Assembly (NCBI GenBank): GCA_947474815.1 | Contig: CANJJU010000008.1 | Location: 1-40,851, forward strand | Direction of reading: 5' to 3' | DNA length: 40,851 nucleotides | DNA from: Chitinophagaceae bacterium | GTDB taxonomy: Bacteria > Bacteroidota > Bacteroidia > Chitinophagales > Chitinophagaceae | Part shown: positions 1 through 8,874 of the stretch, in pieces | How positions within the stretch are numbered: the stretch's first letter is position 1 | How the letters are laid out: every line of letters begins with the position of its first letter | Notes under the pieces: generated by a model | What the model saw: only the letters and a program-made list of their open reading frames with translations | Told to the model about the DNA's origin: nothing | Database searches by the model: none | Made by a program: the position numbers and the translations under genes

Positions 1-156
1 AACAACGCTTTTGGATTTGTAGATCCAACTAAATATTTCATCTTCGACAATGTAGGAAAGCAAGTCATTGAAAGAAAAGGACCACTGTCTAATAATGAAA
101 TAAAAAAAGGACAATCACTTGAACAGCTTTCATTTGCAGACTTCTTATCGAAATAA
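1..156 (+). CDS. C-terminal end of an unidentified protein (partial)
   Basis: Frame 1 is open from the window edge to the TAA at 154-156 and encodes 51 residues, beginning NNAFGFVDPTKYF and ending SFADFLSK. The gene starts upstream of the window, so its function cannot be settled. The fragment has a turn-rich strand pattern and then a charged helix, with no membrane segment or metal motif. It loosely recalls the C-terminal tail of LTA-synthase/sulfatase-type proteins of Bacteroidota, but that is only a memory-based guess. It converges on iscA and shares a hairpin terminator with it. Confidence 0.6.
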   Translation, partial: NNAFGFVDPTKYFIFDNVGKQVIERKGPLSNNEIKKGQSLEQLSFADFLSK

Positions 157-158
157 AA

Positions 159-181
159 AATCCGACTATAATTGTCGGATT
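159..181. terminator. Bidirectional intrinsic terminator
   Basis: The 8-bp arms AATCCGAC (159-166) and GTCGGATT (174-181) enclose a 7-nt loop. On the minus strand the stem is followed by a T-run (complement of the A-run 154-160), so it should end the iscSUA transcript. It may also end the plus-strand gene that stops at 156. Confidence 0.75.
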
Positions 182-206
182 CTATTAAGTAAGATTAAGA
201 ATAATG

Positions 207-557
207 TTACACTGCAAAACTTTCTCCACATCCACAACTTCTGCTTGCATTGGGATTATCAAAATAAAATCCCTTTCCATTCAAGCCATCACTAAAATCC
301 AATTCTGTATTTACGAGATAAAGAAAGCTTTTTAAATCAGTGACAATCTTCAATCCTTTGTCTTCAAAAGACTGATCCATGGGTTTGATTTCATTGTCAA
401 AATCTAATTTATAACTCAGCCCGCTACAACCACCTCCCACAACACCTACACGAAGAAAATAAGTATCATCTCCTTCTAAGCCGGCATCTTTCATGAGCTG
501 CATTACTTTAGCTTTTGCCTTATCGCTTATATAAATGCTGTTATCTGTTGCTACCAT
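207..557 (-). CDS. iscA: Iron-sulfur cluster assembly protein IscA (HesB/A-type)
   Basis: This 116-residue cytoplasmic A-type Fe-S carrier has the three invariant cysteines of the HesB/IscA family: C44 in GGGCSGLSY, and C108 and C110 in the C-terminal SCGCGESF. The family holds iron or a [2Fe-2S]/[4Fe-4S] cluster between subunits and passes it to apo-proteins. It is the last gene of an iscS-iscU-iscA operon, 22 bp after iscU, and ends at a hairpin terminator. The operon context favours IscA over SufA or ErpA. Length and motifs are normal and the start is an ATG at 557. Confidence 0.9.
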   Translation of the reverse strand: MVATDNSIYISDKAKAKVMQLMKDAGLEGDDTYFLRVGVVGGGCSGLSYKLDFDNEIKPMDQSFEDKGLKIVTDLKSFLYLVNTELDFSDGLNGKGFYFDNPNASRSCGCGESFAV

Positions 558-579
558 GAGTATATAAAACTTACAATGA

Positions 580-999
580 TTAGTGCACTACGCTCTCTTC
601 AAATTTAATTTTATCCATGCCATTTTTCTCTCTGTAATCGTTGATAGCTGCTTTGATAGCATCTTCCGCAAGAACAGAACAATGGATTTTAACCGGAGGT
701 AAATTTAACTCTTCTACAATCGTCATATTGTCAATCTTAAGCGCCTCATCAACACTTTTGCCTTTTAGCCATTCTGTAGCTAAAGAAGAAGAAGCAATAG
801 CGGATCCACAACCAAATGTCTTGAATTTCGCATCTGTAATCATACCAGTAGCATCATCTACTTGAATTTGTAAACGCATCACATCACCACATTCAGGCGC
901 GCCTACTAAACCTGTTCCTACATTTTTACTTGCTTTATCAAGTGTTCCTACATTTTTAGGATTTTGATAATGATCAATAACTTTTTCTGAGTATGCCAT
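580..999 (-). CDS. iscU: Fe-S cluster scaffold protein IscU
   Basis: IscU is the scaffold on which IscS-derived sulfur and iron are assembled into [2Fe-2S] clusters. The 139-residue protein has the three ligand cysteines C37 (APECGDV), C64 (FGCGSAIAS) and C107 (KIHCSVL), and D39, which promotes cluster release. It keeps LPPVK at 100-104, the motif recognised by the HscA chaperone, although no hscA or hscB lies in this window. It sits 37 bp downstream of iscS and 22 bp upstream of iscA on the same strand, so it is very probably cotranscribed with both. Confidence 0.95.
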   Translation of the reverse strand: MAYSEKVIDHYQNPKNVGTLDKASKNVGTGLVGAPECGDVMRLQIQVDDATGMITDAKFKTFGCGSAIASSSLATEWLKGKSVDEALKIDNMTIVEELNLPPVKIHCSVLAEDAIKAAINDYREKNGMDKIKFEESVVH

Positions 1000-1036
1000 G
1001 TTAAAAAATTTTAAATATTAATTAGATTTTTTTGTT

Positions 1037-2254
1037 CTAGTGAGCAGCCCATTCAATTGAATTTAAATCAATCCCTTCTTTATACATTTCCCAAAGCGGG
1101 CTCATGTCTCTTAATTTATTGACTGTTTCGCTGATGGCTTTTATGGTATAATCAATTTGCTCTTCTGTTGTAAATCTACCCAACCCAAATCTAAGTGAAC
1201 TATGAGCAAGATCATCGCCCAGTCCCAATGCTTTTAATACATAGCTAGGCTCTAAAGAAGCCGACGTACAAGCAGATCCTGAGCTTAATGCGATGTTTTT
1301 ATTAAATCCCATCAACAATCCTTCTCCTTCTACATGCTTAAATGAAATATTAGAAACATGAGGCAAGCGATGTTCGGTGCTGCCATTTACATAAGCTTCT
1401 TCTAATTTCAATAAAGACGACTCTAACTTATCTCTCAACTTGCTGATTCTTTGTGTGTCAGACTCCATTTCCAACTGGCACAATTCGCAAGCTTTACCAA
1501 AACCAACAATACCTGGAACATTCAATGTACCACTTCTCATTCCACGCTCATGACCACCACCATCCATTTGAGCAGTTACTTTTACTCTTGGATTTTTTCT
1601 TCTAACATATAAAGCTCCAACTCCTTTTGGACCATACATTTTATGCGCAGTAAAAGCCATTAAATCTATTCCATCTTTATTTACATCCACTGGTATTTTA
1701 CCAACGGCTTGTGTAGCATCTGTAAAAACCAACACCCCGTGCTTACGAGCAATGGCACTGATTTCTTTGATAGGCATTACAGAACCAATTTCATTGTTTG
1801 CATACATCAGTGCTATCAAAACAGTGGATGGCTTAATGGCCGCTTCTAATGCTTTAAGGTCAATTAATCCATCAGGCTGTACGTTCAGATAAGTAACCTC
1901 TCCTCCTTGCTTTTCGATGTGTTTGCAGGTATCAAGAACCGCCTTGTGTTCGGTTGTAGCAGTAATGATATGATTTCCTTTGGATGCATACATTTCAAAA
2001 ACCCCTTTAATAGCTAAATTATCAGCTTCTGTAGCACCCGATGTGAAAATAATCTCTTTAGGATCGGCTCCAATCAGCTTAGCAACTTGTTCACGTGCAT
2101 AATCAACGGCTTCTTCAGCTTCCCACCCAAATGGATGATTACGGCTAGCCGCATTTCCAAAATGGTTTAAAAAATATGGAGTCATCGCCTCTAAAACACG
2201 AGGATCCATTGGAGTGGTTGCATTGTTGTCTAAATAAATCGGCAATTTCAACAT
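1037..2254 (-). CDS. iscS: Cysteine desulfurase IscS
   Basis: IscS is a PLP enzyme that converts cysteine to alanine and a protein persulfide, supplying sulfur for Fe-S clusters and tRNA thiolation. The 405-residue sequence shows the N-terminal [12 protein letters not shown], the PLP lysine in [11 protein letters not shown] and the group I persulfide loop SSGSACTS with catalytic C329. Its tail [16 protein letters not shown] is nearly identical to the IscU-docking tail of E. coli IscS, so this is true IscS rather than SufS or NifS. It is the first gene of iscSUA. No iscR regulator precedes it; the next gene upstream is the divergent mce. Confidence 0.95.
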   Translation of the reverse strand: MLKLPIYLDNNATTPMDPRVLEAMTPYFLNHFGNAASRNHPFGWEAEEAVDYAREQVAKLIGADPKEIIFTSGATEADNLAIKGVFEMYASKGNHIITATTEHKAVLDTCKHIEKQGGEVTYLNVQPDGLIDLKALEAAIKPSTVLIALMYANNEIGSVMPIKEISAIARKHGVLVFTDATQAVGKIPVDVNKDGIDLMAFTAHKMYGPKGVGALYVRRKNPRVKVTAQMDGGGHERGMRSGTLNVPGIVGFGKACELCQLEMESDTQRISKLRDKLESSLLKLEEAYVNGSTEHRLPHVSNISFKHVEGEGLLMGFNKNIALSSGSACTSASLEPSYVLKALGLGDDLAHSSLRFGLGRFTTEEQIDYTIKAISETVNKLRDMSPLWEMYKEGIDLNSIEWAAH

Positions 2255-2399
2255 GATATATGATAAATTTTATTATATTTCTACTATAACGCGAATTTAC
2301 TATAAAAGGTTTTATTTTGAATATGATAAAAGGGAATAAAACGATTAATTAACGCATTTCGTAAATGAAAATCAGCATTTTAAATCCTAATTTCAACTT

Positions 2400-2804
2400 A
2401 TGCAACAAATTGACCACATAGGGATTGCAGTGAAAAGCCTAGATCTTTCATTGCCCTTATTTGAAAAATTACTTAATTCACCCTGCTATAAGATAGAAAA
2501 TGTAGCATCGGAACAGGTTAAAACAGCTTTTTTCCAAACGGGAGAAACAAAAATAGAGCTTTTAGAAAGCACCGCACCTGAAGGTGTTATAACAAAATTT
2601 ATTGATAAGAAAGGAGAAGGAATTCATCACATTGCCTTTGAAGTGTTGGATATCGTATCTGAAATGGAAAGACTAAAAAAAGAAGGATTTGTACTCCTAA
2701 ACGAATCACCCAAAGAAGGAGCAGACAATAAATGGGTATGTTTTTTACACCCCAAAAACACCAATGGAGTCCTGATAGAGCTTTGCCAAACAAAACCGCT
2801 TTAA
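2400..2804 (+). CDS. mce: Methylmalonyl-CoA epimerase
   Basis: This 134-residue protein is of the vicinal oxygen chelate (glyoxalase/bleomycin-resistance) superfamily. It interconverts (R)- and (S)-methylmalonyl-CoA in propionate/succinate metabolism. The family's two half-repeats are visible: QIDHIGIAVKSLDLSL at the N-terminus and GIHHIAFEVLDI near residue 75, with metal-ligand histidines in DHIGIAV and IHHIAFEV and a glutamate in GVLIELCQ near the C-terminus. Length matches the family. It diverges from iscS across 145 bp and its stop lies 4 bp from that of the convergent MBL hydrolase. No mutase subunit is nearby. Confidence 0.88.
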   Translation: MQQIDHIGIAVKSLDLSLPLFEKLLNSPCYKIENVASEQVKTAFFQTGETKIELLESTAPEGVITKFIDKKGEGIHHIAFEVLDIVSEMERLKKEGFVLLNESPKEGADNKWVCFLHPKNTNGVLIELCQTKPL

Positions 2805-2808
2805 TACA

Positions 2809-3453
2809 TTATACTTTCAGCAAATAGGGATTGTGTAATTTTTCATCCCCAATAGTAGTGGGAGAACCATGGCCACTATATACGTTGGTTTGATCGGGCA
2901 ATACCAGTAATTTTTCTTTGATACTTTTAATAAGAATCGCATGGTTACCTCCGGGCAAATCTGATCGACCTACACTTCTATTAAAGAGCGTATCGCCACT
3001 TATCACAAATTCATCTACCTGACTATAATAACTTAGGCTACCCGGACTATGGCCAGGTGTTAAAATAGCTTGCAGCTCATTTGAGCCAATTTGAATACGT
3101 TGTGAATCTTCCAAATAAATCAACTCGCCCGTATAGTTATCAAAAGGAAGGTTATACATCAACCCGCTAGTAGGGGCATAATCTAACACCACCTTTTCAA
3201 AAGGATGAATATGCAACCTTAAATTAAATGTTTCAGCTATAAACTTGTTTCCAAATACATGATCTAAATGGCAATGTGTATTGATTAATAGCACCGGCTT
3301 TAAACCGCCATTTTGAATAAATTGCAGTAAAAGTTCCTTTTCTTCTGGGAAATAACAGCCAGGATCAATAATAGCACATTCCTTTTCTTCATTAAATACG
3401 ATATAGGTATTTTCTTGTATAGGACTAAATTCAAATGAGTGCACTTGTAGCAT
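2809..3453 (-). CDS. MBL-fold metallo-hydrolase, glyoxalase II-like
   Basis: This 214-residue cytoplasmic metallo-beta-lactamase-fold hydrolase has the full two-metal signature: THCHLDH (HxHxDH), the histidine in TPGHSPGSL, the bridging aspartate in ISGDTLF and the last histidine in YSGHGSPTTIG. This arrangement is typical of small stand-alone glyoxalase II-like or YcbL-type enzymes that hydrolyse thioesters. The long C-terminal substrate-binding domain of classical hydroxyacylglutathione hydrolase is absent, so the substrate is unknown. Its stop is 4 bp from that of mce with no space for separate terminators. It diverges from the large TolB-like gene. Confidence 0.85.
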   Translation of the reverse strand: MLQVHSFEFSPIQENTYIVFNEEKECAIIDPGCYFPEEKELLLQFIQNGGLKPVLLINTHCHLDHVFGNKFIAETFNLRLHIHPFEKVVLDYAPTSGLMYNLPFDNYTGELIYLEDSQRIQIGSNELQAILTPGHSPGSLSYYSQVDEFVISGDTLFNRSVGRSDLPGGNHAILIKSIKEKLLVLPDQTNVYSGHGSPTTIGDEKLHNPYLLKV

Positions 3454-3520
3454 GAGCTATAAATTGATTTTAACGATTAAGCTTAATGAAGTAATTTAGT
3501 ATTCAATATAATATTTTGGT

Positions 3521-6500
3521 ATGACAAAGTTCTTCAGAATAATTTTAATTTCAGCATTTTTCATTTTCGGTTCATTGGTAATAAAGGCCCAAGTGAGCTC
3601 AGTGACTTTTGGTAAAAACCGTGTCCAGTATAATAAATTCAAATGGCAGTATTACCAAACACAAAACTTCAATGTCTATTTTTATGACAATGGGCAAGAG
3701 CTGGCAAAATATGCTCTTCAAATCGCTGAAAAAGAACTGCCAGAAATTGAATCCACTGCCGAATATAGCCTTCAACGCAGAGCAAACATAATTGTATACA
3801 ATCATTTTGCAGATATGCAGCAAACGAATGTTGGATTGGAGTCCGATATTTTAAGTACAGGCGGTACTACTAAATTGGTAAACAATAAAATGCTTATTTA
3901 TTTTGATGCCAATCATGCCAATTTAAAAAGACAAATACGTCAAGGTATAGCAGATATCATTACAAAAAATCTATTATTTGGCGACGACATTGGGGAGATT
4001 GCTGGCAATCAAGCCCTACTCGATTTACCCAAATGGCTAACAGACGGCTATGTAGCCTATCTGGGTGAAAACTGGAGTGCAGATCTAGATGATGAATTAA
4101 AAAGCGAAATACTGAGCGGTAATTATAGTAAATTTTCAAGCTTTAGTTTTAAAAAACCCCTCTTAGCAGGACATGCCTTTTGGTATTTTATTGAAGAGAA
4201 ATATAAAAAAGAAAACGTAACCTATTTTTTATACCTAGCAAGAACATATAAAAAAATTAATAAAGCGAGCATTCAAATTACCAATAAAAAATTCAAAGAC
4301 CTTACGGCTGAATTTATGGAGTTTGAAGAAGAAAAATATTATAAAGACATCGCTCGAAGGAAACCTTATCCTAAAGGAAATGTTGTAGACGGATTTGATA
4401 TTAGCCCTCGATTAAATTATTATCGTTTCAATGTAAATCCAAACAAAAAAAATAATTCATACGTTGTTACTCAATTTAAAAATGGAATTGTGCGAGTTAT
4501 TTTAAATGAAGACGACGAAAACAAAACATTACTCAAATATGGTATTCGTGCTAAGGAAAATGAAATGAACCCTAGCTACCCAATGATGGCATGGGATCCA
4601 AAAGGAACAAGGATTTCAGTGGTATATGCTGAAGAGGGAAGACTAAAGTTATTTATTTATGATGCGGTTACCCGAATCAAGCAATTTAAAATTGACCTTA
4701 CTGATCAATTTGATCAAATTCAGGACATTAAATATATGCTCGACAGTAGAACTTTATTATTGTCGGCAGTAAAAAATGGACATTCAGACATCTACACATT
4801 CGATATTGAAAAAGAAAAAGCGAAACAAATTACCAATGATGTGTATGATAATCTTGATGCAACATTTGTATCATTTCCAAACAAAACAGGGATTCTTTTT
4901 GCGAGCAACAGACCTAGTGCTGATGCGCCTACTTCCGATACAATACTCCCTAGCAATCATCGATATAATATATTTTTAATTACCAATTATGGTGACAAGC
5001 CTGAGTTAAATCAAATTTCACAACTAACTAATTTGAAATACGGCAATGCACGATATCCAGCACCATATAATGTTAATCATTTTACTTTTGCTAGTGATGA
5101 AAATGGCATTGCAAATCGATACGCAGGTTTTTTTACAACAAAGAAAGTTGGACTAGATACATTGGTAATCATTAACAATGAAATACTAAGAAATCCTACA
5201 CAAAGAGAAGTAGACAGTACTCTTGCCGCAAATAAAAAAACCGCTATAGATTCGGTGGCCGTTGTTTCAATCTCAGCTGACTCGGCGTATTCATTCCCGC
5301 TTACTAATTATCAAAGTAGTTTGGCTGAAACCAAAACATCCGGAGTAGATAGAATATTAAGTGAAGTAACCAGACAAAGTGATCAAAAATTATTGTACAA
5401 ATTAAAAGTTGATGAAATCACTTTAAACAAAAGAAATGTTACAGCCGCTCCCACTGAATATGCAAAAAAATTGATGCTGGAAAGTAAATTAACAAAAACA
5501 ATTCCTGCAAATAATTCCCCCATTTTAGATAGTAGTAGAAAGCAAGATGATCAATTTCAAAGCGAATTTCCAACAGAACAAAAAGACAGCACTCAAGCTA
5601 CTATAATAAATTTAGCAACCGAATCTGATAATGTTTTATCTACTGCCAGACTATATAAATACAAACCAATAAAATTTTCTGCCGATGCTGGCTCTGCAGG
5701 ATTTAGCAGCACTATTCTTTATAATAAATATCAACCTTACGCTGGAGGCTCAGGCCCTATTATGCTCAATAGCAATACCCCTTTAAATGGAATGATCAGC
5801 CTCAGTACCTCCGACCTGATGGAAGATATAAAAATATCAGGCGCCTTTAAAATTGGCACTAACTTAAAGGATAATGAGTGGCTGTTGAATTATCAAAATT
5901 TAAAAAGAAGATTTGATTGGGGGGCAACTTATTACAGAAATGCAACAAGCGCGTCTGCAATATTAACAGACAATCAAGGGAATATTGTTGAAGAATATCC
6001 TGCAAAATTATTCACTAATTTATATCAGGGAAATATCAGTTATCCTTTTGATGCTGCAAGAAGCATTCGATTAAGTTCGGGGATTCGATCCGACAATATT
6101 GTCGTTTCTTCCGTTGATCAATTAAGCGCAAGCTTAGATAATCAAGAGACCTTGTATTCCGTTTCTCATTTGGAATTCGTTTACGATAATAGCGAGAATA
6201 AAGCGTTGAATATTTGGAATGGATTGCGATATAAAATATTTGCTGATTGGAATCGTCAAGTAAGCAAAATTAAATTTGCTGACGGTCCGAATACTTTTAA
6301 TATTGGTTTTGATGCGAGATACTACTACCCTATTTATAAAAACTTTATATGGGCTGGTAGAGCGGCAGGTGATTTTAGCTGGGGCAATCAGAAGTTTATT
6401 TATTACTTAGGCGGTGTAGATGGATGGATAATGCTGGGTAACAATATAAAGCCAGGGACAACCAAAGAAAGATATTTTAATTCTTCCAACACTCCTGCAA

Positions 6501-6958
6501 ACGATCAGTCTTATGCATTTCAAAGTCTTGCTGTAAATATGAGAGGCTATATTCAAAATGTAGCTAATGGAAATAATGCAGTAGTCATTAATAGTGAATT
6601 ACGATTACCTATACTATCTACACTATTTGATAAAACAGTCAATAATAAATTTTTGAATGATTTTCAGATTACACAATTTATTGATCTTGGGACAGCTTGG
6701 AATGGTGCTTATAAAAAAATTAAACGCCCCGACATTGTTTACAATACTCCCATTACTTTACCAAATGGAGAGGTAATACCTGGACCAGTTAGTGTTATTA
6801 AAAAGGCAGGGGGTGTAGGACCTTTTGTGGGCGGATATGGTTTTGGTGCCAGAAGTACGCTGTTAGGTTATTTTGTAAAATACGATGTAGGTTGGCCAAT
6901 GGAGGGATTCTTTAAAGGAAAACCTATTATGTATTTATCCTTAGGGTTGGATTTCTAA
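3521..6958 (+). CDS. Exported TolB-like beta-propeller / outer-membrane barrel protein
   Basis: This 1145-residue protein begins with a signal peptide (hydrophobic run at residues 7-22, cleavage near KAQ). Residues about 45-270 resemble a gluzincin (peptidase MA) domain, with LPKWLTDGYVAYLG, but the position expected for HExxH reads RQGIADI, so it is probably not a peptidase. Residues about 300-540 contain TolB/WD40-like propeller repeats (AKQITNDVYDN, GILFASNRPS). A polar linker follows. Roughly residues 690-1145 show alternating strands ending in LSLGLDF with a terminal phenylalanine, typical of an outer-membrane barrel. Its specific function is unknown; a surface or envelope-assembly role is inferred. 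It is monocistronic and ends at a strong terminator. Confidence 0.8.
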   Translation: MTKFFRIILISAFFIFGSLVIKAQVSSVTFGKNRVQYNKFKWQYYQTQNFNVYFYDNGQELAKYALQIAEKELPEIESTAEYSLQRRANIIVYNHFADMQQTNVGLESDILSTGGTTKLVNNKMLIYFDANHANLKRQIRQGIADIITKNLLFGDDIGEIAGNQALLDLPKWLTDGYVAYLGENWSADLDDELKSEILSGNYSKFSSFSFKKPLLAGHAFWYFIEEKYKKENVTYFLYLARTYKKINKASIQITNKKFKDLTAEFMEFEEEKYYKDIARRKPYPKGNVVDGFDISPRLNYYRFNVNPNKKNNSYVVTQFKNGIVRVILNEDDENKTLLKYGIRAKENEMNPSYPMMAWDPKGTRISVVYAEEGRLKLFIYDAVTRIKQFKIDLTDQFDQIQDIKYMLDSRTLLLSAVKNGHSDIYTFDIEKEKAKQITNDVYDNLDATFVSFPNKTGILFASNRPSADAPTSDTILPSNHRYNIFLITNYGDKPELNQISQLTNLKYGNARYPAPYNVNHFTFASDENGIANRYAGFFTTKKVGLDTLVIINNEILRNPTQREVDSTLAANKKTAIDSVAVVSISADSAYSFPLTNYQSSLAETKTSGVDRILSEVTRQSDQKLLYKLKVDEITLNKRNVTAAPTEYAKKLMLESKLTKTIPANNSPILDSSRKQDDQFQSEFPTEQKDSTQATIINLATESDNVLSTARLYKYKPIKFSADAGSAGFSSTILYNKYQPYAGGSGPIMLNSNTPLNGMISLSTSDLMEDIKISGAFKIGTNLKDNEWLLNYQNLKRRFDWGATYYRNATSASAILTDNQGNIVEEYPAKLFTNLYQGNISYPFDAARSIRLSSGIRSDNIVVSSVDQLSASLDNQETLYSVSHLEFVYDNSENKALNIWNGLRYKIFADWNRQVSKIKFADGPNTFNIGFDARYYYPIYKNFIWAGRAAGDFSWGNQKFIYYLGGVDGWIMLGNNIKPGTTKERYFNSSNTPANDQSYAFQSLAVNMRGYIQNVANGNNAVVINSELRLPILSTLFDKTVNNKFLNDFQITQFIDLGTAWNGAYKKIKRPDIVYNTPITLPNGEVIPGPVSVIKKAGGVGPFVGGYGFGARSTLLGYFVKYDVGWPMEGFFKGKPIMYLSLGLDF

Positions 6959-6981
6959 AAAATGAAAATAATTTATTCAAT

Positions 6982-7009
6982 AAAGCCGAGCAAATTTGTT
7001 CGGCTTTTT
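6982..7009 (+). terminator. Intrinsic terminator after the TolB-like gene
   Basis: AAAGCCGAGCAAA is followed by the near-perfect complement TTTGTTCGGCTTT (one G-U pair) and then more T residues, a classic rho-independent terminator for the plus-strand gene. The trailing T-run also supplies the stop codon of the convergent aminotransferase (7008-7010), so it is shared sequence. Confidence 0.85.
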
Positions 7010-8192
7010 ATGTAATCTTATTTAAGATGACAATGAGTTTATTACATGCCGAAGTAATGTCTTCATTTGAAATATTAAGAGGCGGGGCAATTCTCAATGC
7101 ATGCGAAGAAAACAAAAACCAATCTGTAAATACCCCCTCTTCAATCAACGCATCAATTATTTTTTTATTCGTCTCAAACTGATCAAATTCCACTGCTATC
7201 ATCAACCCTTTACTATTGACACTTTTTATTAAAGGATGCTGAAGCAATGATAGAAAAAGTTGCTCTTTAGCTACAACGTTTTCTATAATATTTTCATTGA
7301 GCAACACCTGCATCGCAGCGTATCCAGCAGCACAAGAAACAGGATGTCCACCAAACGTATTTATATGCCCTAAAACAGGATTATGTGTAAATGAATCCAT
7401 TAATTTTTTATCAGCAATAAAGGCGCCTAATGGCATTCCTCCACCGAGTGCTTTGCCTAATAAAAGAATATCGGGCACCACTTGGAATTGCTCAAATGCC
7501 CACAAAGTACCATTTCTACCAAATCCAGTTTGTATTTCATCCAACACCAACAAGGCTCCCGTTTCATCACAACGTTTACGCAATGCCGCTAGCCATCCAT
7601 TTTGAGGAATATTTACACCAGCTTCTGCTTGAATGGTTTCAGCAATGACACAAGCTGTTTGTTCTGTAATTTGTTGTAAATCTAAAATTGAATTGTATTG
7701 TAATTGTATAATACCCGGTAATAAAGGCCGAAAGGCTTGTTGCCAATATTCGCTTCCCATTACACTCAACGCGCCTTGGGTACTTCCATGATATGAATTT
7801 TTAAACGATACCATTTGCGTTCTGCCAGTGGCTCTTTTTGCAAGTTTCATTGCTCCTTCTGTTGCTTCGCTTCCACTGGTAGTAAAGAAAATTGAATTTA
7901 ATGACAGAGGAAGATGCTTGGAAAGCAGTGTTGCATATAGTACTTGTGGGTTTTCAACCAGTTCGCCATACACCATTATATGAAGATAATCGTCTACTTG
8001 TTTCTTAATCGCCTCCACTACCAATGGATGAGAATGGCCAATATTACAAACACTGATGCCCGCAATAAGATCGATATACTCCTTCCCATCAGCATCCCAC
8101 ATCTTACTGCCTGCCGCCTTTATGATATTTAAACAAAGAGGCGCCTCAGAAGTTTGTCCAACATGCTGTAAAAATAACTGTCGATTGTTCAT
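7008..8192 (-). CDS. Class III aminotransferase (acetylornithine/ornithine type)
   Basis: This 394-residue PLP-dependent fold-type I enzyme shows the class III hallmarks: substrate-entry GISVCNIGHSHP, the phosphate-binding loop TTSGSEATEGAMK, SYHGSTQGALS, the PLP-pyridine aspartate in LVLDEIQTGFGR, and the Schiff-base lysine in LLLGKALGGGMP. The family includes acetylornithine, ornithine, 4-aminobutyrate and other omega-aminotransferases. No arginine-biosynthesis genes are nearby, so the substrate is not assigned. It faces the TolB-like gene and diverges from gamma-carbonic anhydrase across 115 bp that contain a perfect palindrome. Confidence 0.88.
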   Translation of the reverse strand: MNNRQLFLQHVGQTSEAPLCLNIIKAAGSKMWDADGKEYIDLIAGISVCNIGHSHPLVVEAIKKQVDDYLHIMVYGELVENPQVLYATLLSKHLPLSLNSIFFTTSGSEATEGAMKLAKRATGRTQMVSFKNSYHGSTQGALSVMGSEYWQQAFRPLLPGIIQLQYNSILDLQQITEQTACVIAETIQAEAGVNIPQNGWLAALRKRCDETGALLVLDEIQTGFGRNGTLWAFEQFQVVPDILLLGKALGGGMPLGAFIADKKLMDSFTHNPVLGHINTFGGHPVSCAAGYAAMQVLLNENIIENVVAKEQLFLSLLQHPLIKSVNSKGLMIAVEFDQFETNKKIIDALIEEGVFTDWFLFSSHALRIAPPLNISNEDITSACNKLIVILNKIT

Positions 8193-8257
8193 GTATTAAA
8201 GGCATTAAAAAAACTTACTATTAAAAAACTTCGAATGCTGTAATTTTATGCAAGATA

Positions 8258-8276
8258 TCATATTGATTCAATATGA
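8258..8276. promoter_or_regulatory. Perfect 19-bp palindrome, candidate operator
   Basis: TCATATTGATTCAATATGA has perfect 9-bp arms around a central T. It lies 31 nt before the ATG of the gamma-carbonic anhydrase gene and 65 nt from the start of the divergent aminotransferase. The odd symmetric centre and lack of a loop suit a dimeric repressor or activator site better than a terminator. The regulator is unknown. Confidence 0.55.
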
Positions 8277-8307
8277 AAATAAACCATTCTTGATTTAAAA
8301 AAATATT

Positions 8308-8826
8308 ATGCCAATACTCTATCCTGTTAATGGAATTGCTCCACAATTAGGAGAAAATTGTTTCGTTGCACCAAATGCAACAATAGTGGGGGATGTAAAA
8401 ATGGGCAACGATTGCAGTGTCTGGTTTAATACAGTAATTCGGGGGGATGTAAACAGCATTGTGCTTGGGAATAAAGTAAATGTTCAGGACGGCGCAATTA
8501 TTCATTGCACCTATCAAAAAACAAAAACATTGGTTGGCAACAATGTAAGTATTGGGCACAATGCAATTGTACATGGCTGCACCATTGATGACAATGTTTT
8601 GATAGGAATGGGGGCAATCGTAATGGACAATGTTCATGTTGGGCGCAATAGTATTGTAGCCGCGGGTGCCGTTGTTCTGGAAAATACGATCATAGAACCT
8701 GGAAGTATTTACGCTGGCGTTCCTGCAAAAAAAGTAAAAGATATCAGTCAGGATTTAATTAACGGAGAAATCAATAGAATTGCAAACAATTATGTAAAAT
8801 ACAGTGAGTGGTTTAAGGATTTATAG
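8308..8826 (+). CDS. Gamma-carbonic anhydrase family protein
   Basis: This 172-residue left-handed beta-helix protein has hexapeptide repeats along most of its length (GDVKMGNDCSVWFNTVIRGD, SIVLGNKVNVQDGAIIH, TLVGNNVSIGHNAIVHG). The zinc-ligand histidines of the gamma-class are recognisable in AIIHCTYQ and SIGHNAIVHG, and the C-terminal AGVPAKKVKDI ending is standard for the family. It would act as a cytoplasmic trimer; reversible CO2 hydration is possible but many YrdA/PaaY homologues have little activity. A short lipoprotein gene follows 48 nt downstream. A perfect palindrome upstream suggests specific regulation. Confidence 0.88.
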   Translation: MPILYPVNGIAPQLGENCFVAPNATIVGDVKMGNDCSVWFNTVIRGDVNSIVLGNKVNVQDGAIIHCTYQKTKTLVGNNVSIGHNAIVHGCTIDDNVLIGMGAIVMDNVHVGRNSIVAAGAVVLENTIIEPGSIYAGVPAKKVKDISQDLINGEINRIANNYVKYSEWFKDL

Positions 8827-8874
8827 ACAATGCGAGAGTATGTATTATTAAAAAACAATTATTATCTTCAACAC

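Noticed and set aside
641-865. Open frame on the plus strand, 74 codons
   Set aside because: It lies wholly antisense to iscU, whose protein is clearly conserved, and has no family resemblance.
3476-3487. 12-bp palindrome ATTAAGCTTAAT upstream of the TolB-like gene
   Set aside because: It is short and AT-rich, so it is readily expected by chance in this composition; no promoter element aligns with it.
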